Shown piece after piece: positions 38,001 through 49,000 of a stretch of DNA of 64,000 nucleotides (position 1 is the first letter of the stretch; each line of letters starts with the position of its first letter). Made by a program: the position numbers and the translations under genes. This DNA is from Aptenodytes patagonicus (Eukaryota; Chordata; Aves; Sphenisciformes; Spheniscidae), in the NCBI RefSeq assembly GCF_965638725.1, contig NC_134982.1, forward strand, positions 1,612,001 through 1,676,000, written 5' to 3'. The notes below the pieces were generated by a model, which was not told the origin of the DNA, searched no databases, and saw nothing but the letters and a program-made list of their open reading frames with translations.

Positions 38001-40013
38001 TCATAAACGGAGCAGCAACACCAGACTTTGGCAACGCAAATATTTAGCAACGGGTAAGGGACACATTTCCTTCACCAAGACAGACCGAGCCAAAGGCTGC
38101 AGGCGAACGGAAGGAGCTGCGACCAGGGGGTCACTGTGGTGCCCATAGCCATAGGTCAGCACTCCAGCACTACTCTAGCATACTGTATTAACATTTTTTG
38201 ATGCCACATTTTTACATTCATGCTTAAAACTGGGAGGACAAAAATAACTGTAGATCAGGAAGAAGAAACTATGGTGAGCTCTAAGGATGAGGCGAGAAGT
38301 ATAACGCCCTTACGCTGTATATGTGAGTTAACTGGGACACGCCGAGAGGATTAAGGGAACAGATTCAAGAAGTCGGGTAACTTGAACTGTCTTGGTAAAT
38401 ATCACAGCCTGAGACAGCTGCCGGAGACAAGGAAAGCAGAACTACACAGAGAGAAAAGGAGACCAAAATTATTCTCAGTGTAAGATCCCGCAAGTCGCAT
38501 CTCTGAAGGACTGGCATTACCGTCACCTTTTTCAGTGCACAGCACTATGCAGTTCAGAAATTACCGCACACGCTGCACAATAAAGTCGGCGGGAAGAGCA
38601 CTTTACTGGAGAGATACTGGAAAACTAAGATAATTTTAAAAGGACACAAAAAGAGACCTTGAGAAACCAGTGCCTGGACTGAAATTCAAGAGGGTTGGAA
38701 TACTTGCAACTAACATTTAATTTTTAGTATCACCCTGGATAAAGTATCATAGGATCTTCTCTCCCTCTCCAGCCCCGATGCGGGATATCTAGCAGGCTTG
38801 CAAACAAGCTGTATTTGTGCTCAAAAAAAGCAAATGCATAACTTCCAATTCAAATATGTATAATCAAATTTTGCAACAGCAGAATCTCGATTCAAGTTCT
38901 AGTGGGATGGGATGAGGCCATATCCTACCAGAGGCGTTAAGTGAAAGCAAACTCATTTCCCAGGCCGGTGTCCTGGAAGAATTTATAGGACTGAACATGT
39001 CAAAGTGAAACACTTTGAGCAACAGGAGTGAGAAAAGGATGAAAACGGTAGGATACGTGGCTCCAGCGAGGGATACATTCAGGAGTTCACAGTGCAGTCA
39101 GAAGAGCTCGAACTAGTAAAGTGCTGTGCCAAGATGCTGCGCCTCACTGGCGTCACAGCAGCCTGTACGCAGGATGGCACTACCCACCGTACGGGTGACT
39201 CGGCTGTGCCGCACCGCCCCGCCAGCTCTTTTCCAGCAGGTCACAAGCAGCTAGCAGGGGCTCACTGTGCATCCAGCTCACCATGCTGCAGTTGGAAAAA
39301 TTACCTAAGAGGATCCATTACAGAGCTATAGCAGAGGTGAAGGAACGCACTTCAACCAGAAAGCGAGTACCAGATAGACGTGGGAAAGGGTCTTCCAGCA
39401 CGTGGGATGGAAAAGTTCCTTTCCATACAGGCATGGCTCTGTAAGACTGTGAGTAGCCCCCTTGCAGTGTTCTTTCTTTGCTGCAGTTACCATTATTTCC
39501 TGGATATTACACAAAACTTGTGAACCTTAACACTGCTATCGCTTTCAGTTCCTACCACAGCAGCAAGGAGTGGCCCTGACTCATCCGTGCAGGGCTGCAG
39601 TTGCTCAGCGGGGGTTCGCAAGAGCCGTGACGCTGCAGGAAGACGGACGGACGTCGCCAACTGGACGTATACGAATGTGAATCTGCTGGTGGGCATGTGA
39701 AACCTAAGAGGAATAGTTATGAAGAAAAAAAAATGGAGCAAGAGTCAAATGATGATGGAGAGGGGACAGAAGGCGATTTTTAGTAAGAGTTCATTATCTA
39801 GTTTTTTGCAAAGAGAGTTAACCTGATAAACAGCAAAGCTGTTAGTAGCCATTTAGAATCACTTATCATGTTCCTCTTAATTTGGTAACTGAGAGCTCCT
39901 ATACCACCTACCAGGAAAGAAAACATGTCTAAACTTCTCTTCCTTTCCTCCAAACAAAGTTTTGATGGCAAAATCCTTTTGGGATAATAGTTTCACATGC
40001 ATTCACAGATTTC

Positions 40014-40038
40014 TTTTTTTTTTTTTAAAAAAAAAAAA
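40014..40038. repeat. T13-A12 self-complementary homopolymer pair
   Basis: Thirteen T immediately followed by twelve A within the presumed RAB27B 3' UTR. The RNA could fold into a perfect hairpin, or the DNA into a cruciform. Sequencing slippage could also alter its length. Confidence 0.85.
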
Positions 40039-42223
40039 CAACAACACAGAATAATCATCAGTTTCTTCTATTAGCAAGTATATAAATACAAACCAAGCAA
40101 TGGAATTTTTACTACAGTCATTTCCCTTTCGTTCCTAAGCAGACCCCTCGAGCAACACTGGGCTGCGAGGGCTGGCCATGCGCTCACTCCATCTGCGCTA
40201 GAGAGTTTCCGAGACTGTATCCTTACAGAACAGAGCTCCCTGGTAACGGACCGCCAGCTCTGACAATTCACAGTCACTGAAGCTCACTGGCAAGGTTAGG
40301 AGAAACCTTCCTCCAGACCAAACTGTTCTGGGTATCACTGCTGTATTTTTTTTCTTTTTTTTTAATTATTATTATTTTAAGAGTGCTAGTTTCAGCAGGT
40401 GGAGAGATAAATAGAAGCAACTGAGCTCCATCAAGGTGCTTTGAAACAGCGCCAGGTTTGGGATTTTACACACCTTTGTACAAATCATCTGTCTGCTACT
40501 GAAGTCACTTTCAGTTTTGTAACAGCTTTTAGACAAGCTATACTTCAGCTGCTCTGGGAAACACGCTGTGGTTGACTGTTGGTAATTTACTGTTCTTTGC
40601 AACTTCTTTCACTCCTGTTCAACAGACAAAAATCTGATGCCACAAAATGACAGATTTCTTTGAAAGTGAGACAGGGAGCTCCTCAGATCATCGTTTTCAG
40701 GAATTCAAGACATATTACTATTTTTTTTGTAATCAGGTTTATGTTTTATGCTACATATTAAAAAGCAATACAACTTCACTTCAAAGAAAACCCTGAACTT
40801 CCAGTCTACGTATCTCAGGTAACTGAGGAACCTATCTGAGTATCAGCCTGCTTGCTGTCAGTCTACTTACATCTTCTGCCTGAGAAATCACCTGTTGACT
40901 ACCACAACAGCTTTTCCACCTCTTGAGGTGTTAGGACTGTTTATAGCCTATAAAAGGACCTGCATTATACCTGTTTGTATAGTATACACTATATATAGCC
41001 TTAAGGTATAGTCTATCACCTATATAATCTTTACAGCCTGTAAGTTAGATTTCTGGCATGGTAATCGTAGCTATTTGGTTACTCACCCAGTGGGTCTGCT
41101 CCTACGGGTGTACCATCTGCCCTGTTAACATGCCAAATCATCAAGTAAACATCATTTTAGGAGCTGGGTAGAAAAACCTGTTATTTTTTCAGCAGTGAAT
41201 CTGGTAAATTCTCCATTTCTGGGAAGCACTGAAACACTTTATGAGCTTGCTATTCATAAAGTTTGCAATTTTGAATCAATCAAAGCTGAAAATATTTAAA
41301 TAAATGAAAGTCTGCAATCCTGCCAACCCAACCAATTAAGCTTGACTTGTAAAGAGATCTGTTTTTACCCCCCAATCTGTACCCTCCCAAGTGATTTGAA
41401 AGTAGCTTAAAGCGCAATAAACACAAATAGACCTTTAACTACCACCTGTATAAAAACAGAACTGTTATTCTACAAAACAGGACAGGGTAGACTAATAAAT
41501 ATGCTGTGACTTGGTTTAGAAAATGATCTATACTTATAAATATAGTATTTTTCTTTAATTTTTTTTCCTGTATTTGTCTTTGTTTGTGATAAGCAGCTTG
41601 CTATTTCACTAGAACTTGCTTTCACCTGTAGAAGAAATCTTTTGCATTGCACCCTTCCGCTGCAGCACACCAACAGAGCAACTTCTACCCTCTGCGCTGA
41701 GATACCTGCAAACTTCTGCAACACACTTCTATCCGTCAGTCACATATTCTGGACTCACATGATTCCAAGTCCCCACATCGCATTTTTTCCACTTTGCCCT
41801 CTTGCAGAGAATTTAAGAGTATGAGAAAGCTGTCCTCTGTTGAAAACCTAAGTGTACGGAGGACCCAACAAAGCTGTAGCGGTAACTTAGAGGCTCTCTC
41901 AGCACAGCAGAGTTTACAGTTCCCTTCTAGGCAGTGCAAACAGCCACAAGTTCTTCCCTATGTCCTACCTGCGATATACAGTCACCCAGAGAAAGAGAAG
42001 AAAATAGATAGTTTCCTTCAGTTGAGGAGGGAAGAATATTTTTTGCTAATGGTAAGAAGTTGTTTCATAAAATATAGTTTATCTCTGTTCCCATACGTTA
42101 TACTCTCTTCTTTATAAACTGTCCCTGCAGCATCAGAATCCCTCTCCATACTTTTTCCCATAACGCTCCAATCCCTGCTTGGATTATTGGCAACACAAGC
42201 AATGCTGCGCAATTCCCTGATAA

Positions 42224-42244
42224 TTTTTTTTTTTTTTTTTTTTT
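42224..42244. repeat. T21 homopolymer (A21 in the RAB27B transcript)
   Basis: Twenty-one T on the + strand, hence an internal A run in the presumed RAB27B 3' UTR about 640 bases after the stop. It is a likely site of internal oligo-dT priming in cDNA libraries. Confidence 0.9.
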
Positions 42245-42878
42245 AAATTAAATGCCCTACTTCCTACCCCCAAACCCAAAACACACACACGCAACCCACC
42301 CCCCCAGCCACCGTCTCAGTGATTCAGTCAGGACGGATTCACAGCATTGCTTACTCTGTGCAAGTGATAAAAGTTTTTCTTAATAGGCCACATAAAATCT
42401 TTTGTATCTCTGCCTTAGAAAACACACGGTCCCTGATGCAGATTAAGAATTATAATGAAACAGGATTCTGTGGAAAAATGGCACAGACCTAGAAAACCAC
42501 CCACCTCCATTTTAATTTCAATATCCAGTGTATGCAGACAATAGGTTCTTTCCCTCCTTTTTTAAAAAAATAAAGCTACTTTCCTCTATTCAGTATCCTG
42601 ATCACATGAAAAATAAAGATGAGGGCTGGGGGAAAAGGAGTGGGGAAGAAGAGGTGGGAGAGTTTTCCATTAAGATGGCACCGTATCAGGAACAAGAGCC
42701 TCACTGAAACACAGCTTTTAGTTTTAAACCAGTTCTTTGGAGAAAAATGCACAACCCCAATAAAACAATGTAACTTTGCTTCTGTGCACGGCTCAAGAAA
42801 GCCGGTTTGAATTTGGTGGTAGGTCAGCCATATTCTGATGAACTATTTTCATTGGTTCTCACAGTTTAGAGGTGACGT

Positions 42879-43068
42879 TTAGCAGGCACACTTTTTCTCC
42901 TCTGGTTTTGCTGAATCTAGCTTTCCCGAGCTTCCTCCGTTGGCTGTGTCGGAGACCTGTGTCTTGTCCACGCACTGCTCCATACGCTTCATTATCAAGT
43001 CCAGAAGCGTGTCCACAGCCTTCTCCACGTTCTGTCCGGTAGCAGCACTTGTTTCGAAGTACGGTATG
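42879..43068 (-). CDS. RAB27B: RAB27B last coding exon
   Basis: The acceptor TTTCCACCGTAG precedes 43068. The first base completes Gly156, then [16 protein letters not shown]...[15 protein letters not shown], a variable tail and KKCAC before TAA at 42879-42881. It contains the G5 motif and the C-terminal prenylation signal. Human ends Cys-Ile-Cys; here it is Cys-Ala-Cys, still a CXC signal. Confidence 0.96.
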
Positions 43069-46000
43069 CTACGGTGGAAAGGAAAAGGTTTGCTGGAGAG
43101 ACTTTTAAAGACAACCGAGACTCAACTCTCTGTAACACCCTCAGTGCAGCTATCAATGGTGGGTTTAGTGGCAATGAAATGAATGGGACAGACTTCTGGT
43201 TTGTCGGGACTCTACTTCCTTGCTGGGCAGAACCCAAACTCCTGCTCCTAAGCACATGGTGGCATGATGACATGAGCACAAAAATGCCACATTAATTTAC
43301 AAAATGTATCCTGGCATTTTGACTTCAAATTGCGATAACATCAGCACAAACCTTGGCTGAAAAAGTCTTTCGGGTAACCAGAAAGTCTACTTTAAAGAGA
43401 AACCTAAGTCTGCATTACAGAAAATTTCAGAGACCACAGAACATACCAGAAACCTTTTTTTTAGGCAGATAGTTACAACTATTGCTATTTAGCAGTCCCT
43501 GTAAGTACTGTCTCCCTCCCTTCCTGCCTACTTATAAGCGCAACTTAACTTGGCTGTTTCCATTCTGAAATCCCCTTTGAATCCAGAATATTGCCTTCCA
43601 AATCGTCTTTTTCAGAAGAGAAGATTATCAATCGCTCCAGCACTTCCATCGTATGAAATCGGGCATGAGCTACCGTCTCCTCAGTGTCACTGTCCTCCTT
43701 ACCTGGCTCCACACAACTCTTTAATATTCTTTTATTATTTTTAAGTCTAATTTGTTTACTACTCCTCACGGTCTCTCAGGCCATCTTCTGCTGCTGGCCC
43801 AATTCTCTCTGAACATCCCTCATTGTACAGTAAGGGCCACTAAGGAAAAAAAATACACATTCTTTTTATCCACAGCACTATTTACTAATTATATTAACTA
43901 TCAGCCAATTTATCCAGTTACAGGACACTCTGCAGATGTTTTTAGTGCAAAGTAATGTAGAAGGCTCACTAGAACAAGAAAAAGGCCATTAACCGTTTTA
44001 TTATCCATCAGGGAAAAACAAATAAATTCAGTGCCACTGCACACCTAGAACCTGACCAAAATCCACAGGTGTCTCCACTTCCAAACTAACTAGAAAAGCA
44101 AATTATAGAAATTGTTAGTTCTTTAGTTCATGACACTGAGTGTTCATCTGCCTTTGGTATAGTCTGTCCTGAACTCTCAGGACAAGCCAACATCCCAAGA
44201 ATGTAGTTTTCTAGTAAGAATGTTTCATTCCAGCCTTATTTCTTATGTTGTAATATTTTGGCCAAACTACTAGAACAGTGTGTTTCATTCTATCTATTTC
44301 CTATTCAAACAGGTCGATCTGAAAGCATGGCAAGTTGGATATCAGGTGATACTGCAATGCCTACAAATCTTAGGGTTTGTAAGTATACTTGCAAGTATCT
44401 CTAGCCAGTCATCAGCTGCACCTACAACAGTTATAGACTAAATTTAGCTTCTGTCATAATTTGCTTACCCATATTTGTCTGCCAGGTCTTTTGCTTGCCT
44501 TTCGTTTACCTCCCTTTGGTCTGATAAATCAGCTTTATTACCAATTAAGACTATATCTGGATTCTCACAATATGCATTGGCTTGCAGCTGACCTAGAAGC
44601 AAAAATAAACAGGAGTTAAGAGAATGTTCGAAGCGCCTTAGAGACCAAGATCGTTGACAAAATAATTCAAAATACCTTTCTGGCTCCCCACCTCAAAATA
44701 TCCTAGACTAACCAGCCAACCACTTTATGCCAAACACATTTCCTTGTCGTACATTTACTTGCTAAGGGGAATTTTTCAAAATAGGAAGTAGAAATGGTAC
44801 TAGAAAATTATTTCCAGTATTTATTTTACCAACATACAAAAAGACTTAGCTGCAATGAGGTGCACTAAACACAGTGCTTTAGTGGAGGAGAACCTCCACC
44901 AGCCAGAACTTTTATTCTACAAGACTCATAAGGACATTGTGGAAGTACAAACAACATCCCACGTCATCTGCAAATGCAGCTCTTCAGAAGTATAGGACAA
45001 AATCCTCAAGCACGTTTTTCTCTTGGATATACTCAGTGGTTTGAATGCAGTTTTATCCATTTGAAGATCCAGGCGAAAGTACTGTCCACAGCCTCGCCCC
45101 TCGTAAGTAATTGTACAAAGCCATTTACTTACACTTGCCTCAATCCTGAGGGGACTGACTTGAAAAGGCGCAGTATACACAGAAGAATATTAGAGACTCA
45201 GCTTGGTAAGCAGCGGAAGACTGTGATGATGGGGATTGTTTAGTGGGAGGAAGGAATCTCTGAAGAAGATGGAGCTGTTTTCACAAAGCTATCTGGATTC
45301 TCACGTTATCCCCACCTTCAGCTTGTTTGCTGGAAAACTGCCAGCTGGAAATGTACTGGCCTCTGTCCTTCCAGCACTCTAAATATCCTCAATTAAAAAC
45401 AAACTTTAAGAATTTAACCTTTGTTTCACTTTTGGTCTAGCCGTTGTCTGAAGGAAAACCAACGACAGCAAACACTATGGGCTTTCAAACCAAATCCTCA
45501 AAGCCCAATCTTAATTTTAATTTAAACCTCAAAGCAGATAGGAAGGAATCACACAAATAGAAAACACACCATAAAGATAACAGCAATATCCAAAGTACAG
45601 TTTCCAAGCTCCTGTATATCATCTAAAATATGGGGTATGGCCAAGGAAGTGTCGAATGCCATGAATTTTCAAGAGGCAACAGATTTATTCAAGTTGTACC
45701 AAATCCAAACAAGATTATGAAGAATATGCCCAAAAGAGTCTGTCGTGCAAAAAAGAGAAGAGCATGTATCTTTCCAATTTGATGAAGCTTTCACCCCAAA
45801 TTACAGGCTGCAAGTACCCCACTTATGGCTGCACTAGACATAACTACTTTCTTTGTTTGTGAGCTGGAAAATGCTCAATGACGTGCATGAAGCCTAGAAG
45901 CCTAAAATACACAAGAAAGCTTCAAGTCAACCGATAAACGCAAGCTCTACGGTTCTACTTACTCATCCAATTTCTGACATTTAAGAAGCTCTGTTGACTG

Positions 46001-49000
46001 GTGAGATCAAACATTAGTAAAAAGCCCATAGCATCTCTGAAAAACGCTGTGGTGAGACTTCGAAATCTGAAGGTGGAAGAAAAAAAGAAAACATAGCTCT
46101 ATTAATACAAAGTGATCTCTAAGGTAAGCACTTTTCTGGCAAGCCTGAACTGAGTAAAGGCAAAAGAGATAGAGTAAAGCTTTTCTGAATTGCTTGTGCA
46201 AAAATTCTATTTAAATATATCTTGAAATCTGAAGAGTCTGCAAGATTTAGTGGACATACGTTCCCTTGGAAGTAAAAACAAAATAAAATAATCCTTGACT
46301 TTCATTTTAGCTATGATGCATCACACCAGTCAACATTTATTAATCAGTGTGTTAGTAATTTACCAGAGGAAGCTTATATGTGAGAATATAAACATTGTCA
46401 GTGACTAATCTATTAGTTCAAATTCTGCCTGATTTAACCAAGAGCGAGACAGGTTGCCTAAAAAAAAAAAAGATACCGAAGCATTTAGTGTATCACAGAT
46501 CAGTGATAGAAATGGATTCACCAGCCGAGATTACACACACTTAGTCGATGGATGCGCACTACTCAATATAGTCAATATTAAAGCAAACAAAGGAAGAGTA
46601 GGTGGCTGTTTACATGCTTTTGATTGTTCGATGTGACTATCTGCTGTGAAGCTCAGCTAAAAGGAAAAGGTAACCTTTCCTTGCAGAGCTCTAGACAACA
46701 CATGCACTCCGTAAGCAGACCTGCCTAAGTGTGCATTCACAAGGGACATGGTTCACGGGCTTCCTGCAAAGCTACGGAGCTGGATGAAACTACAAACCAT
46801 GAAATGCAGCTCTGTTTGTCACCAAAAGGCCACAAGCCTGTTCAAATCAGAAATGTGAAGAAATAGTGCTGGAAAACTGTGCAATGGCACTCTGGTGTTT
46901 TCTATATCACAGGGATCTAGCACATCACAAAACAGCACTATATAATCTCGCACAAACCAGCAGTACCAGAAAGAGTAACTGGTATTTTACGACAGACATC
47001 CATGAAAATTAAAACAAAAGCTCTCCACAGAAACATGTCATGATACCTGACGCTACTTTTAGGGTTTCTTTGGGGGGGGAGGGGGAAGTAGCCTCAAAAT
47101 ATTTAATCTCTTGCAGAGGTGTATACACAGTGTTGGAGAGTAAGGGAAAGAGATGCAGACACAAAATTTCAGCTTGCTTCTGCTTTTCTTCCAGCAGCAA
47201 CCCCTCCCACATGGTATTTGCACTGCTCACTCAGAAAACCTGAAACCTGCCTCATCACGACTTTCCTTCCTCCCCGCTGGGCAAACGCTTCGGTCTGCTG
47301 CTCTTCAGTCGCTATTACACAGCAAATAGGTGAGAGTTGCATTTTCTTCCCTTGTTGGCAGATGACATCAGTAGTCACACTGAGGGCAACCTTACACACT
47401 TCATCATAGCAAAAACCAGTGTATGTAACTAGCCAGGGGAAGCTTAAGAAAGCAGTATCACAATTCTCCCTTTAAGAAAATAATGGGATCAAGTTTAATA
47501 GTGACAAGTCAAGAACGTCTTTGGAATGAACAAATAAGTGTGCACACAGAAGATGGGGAACAACTGGTTAGATAAAAGAATCCTTCTGCAAAGGAGGATT
47601 CTGGTCAGTCATGAACTTAATACATGTCAACCACTGTATGCTGCTGCAAAGAAGGCAAATACAACCAAAACCATAAAAGTAAGTTAAGAAGCAATTCTTC
47701 CATAGTACTTGGCATTGGTAAGACTTGAACTAGAACTCTCCATCCCACTTGCATGCTGGTGGTGAGAGAGGCTGGAACCAGCCTGGGGCAGTATAGAACA
47801 GAAAGCTTGCTCATCATAGAAAAGCCTGAGCAAGCCCGAGTCACGCAAAATGGAGAGGACTTAAGGAAGGCATCAGGCTGCTCAGGACCTTGTCACCTGC
47901 AAGAAAACACAGACTGCACAGCCTCTGAGAGCGACCTGCTCCAGGGCTTAACCACTCCCATGGTCAACACTTGTGTCCTTCTACCTAGCTAGAATATCCT
48001 TGCTGCTGCTTGTGACCGCCACCTCTTGCCCTTTAGCTGTGAGCCTGAGGAGAGTCTGGCTCTGTCTTCTCCCCACTGGGTAGACGAAGACAGCAATTAG
48101 CCTCCCTTTAGTCTTCCCATCTTCAGGCTGAACAAGCTTAGCCCCCTCAGCCCTCACCGGATCATCATATGCCTCTGCCTCCTGACCTGTTCTAATGGCA
48201 CTCCATGGGACTTCAGTTTATCAGTACAAAGTATCCCACACCGGGGGTCCCAAGAATGGAAACAGTACTCCAGATGTGACCTCAGAAGTGTTGCATAAAG
48301 GGGAATAACCACTTCCCTCAGTCTGATGGCTACATGCGTGCCAATGCAGTCCTGTATGCTGCGCGCCTTCATCAGAACATGCCTTGCCATCCAGCCTAAC
48401 AGAAAAAAATGTGAAATACAAGAACAAGACACTTAGGTAGGTTATACAATGTCTTCCATAGGAGATTAGGAACATATTATGAAGCCAAAATAACAGTACA
48501 AAACAAACCAAAAAAAGCTAACCAACGAACAAATAACCCACGTGTGCCAGAAACGAGGCAGCGTGCTGCTAAGGCAGGGAGCAGACCACCTTCAGTTCTT
48601 CCAGTCCCGAGATCCTCTCTCTGATCACTACATCAAAGCAGTGTCAGAAAAACTTTATTTCTGTAAGATATTTTTCTTGTCCTAAAATATGAGGATTTCT
48701 GATATTTTTCACCTGAATGGACTAATGGTTTACCAGAAATGTGAAAAACTCAGAACTGCTTTCCAATGAGCTGAACTCTGTTACCTTTCCTGTCCGGCTG
48801 TGTCCCAAAGCTGGAGATGCACCTTGAAGGCTTTTCCTGGCGATCCATTTGGTCCTCTGCTGTTGTATACCTAACGAGAGAGTCCAATCAGTACAGCCAT
48901 ACAGCTCACACTGAAATCCATCGCATGGGTCACAGACTTGTATTTTGTGCAAGCGATAAGTAAGGAGTAAAAGTTCAGTCCTTCAGTAAAAGCTGACTCT

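Larger units (their letters stand above)
35070..42878 (-). other. RAB27B: Probable long 3' UTR of RAB27B
   Basis: About 7.8 kb of AU-rich, intron-free-looking sequence following the RAB27B stop codon. It has no exon that fits a gene. On the - strand, AATAAA signals occur at 35100-35105, 36958-36963 and 37585-37590, the outermost followed by GU-rich sequence, so alternative 3' ends are likely. Mammalian RAB27B mRNA is also known for a 3' UTR of several kilobases. The outer limit is inferred from the last signal and is not certain. A poly-G run lies near 35789-35800. Confidence 0.45.
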
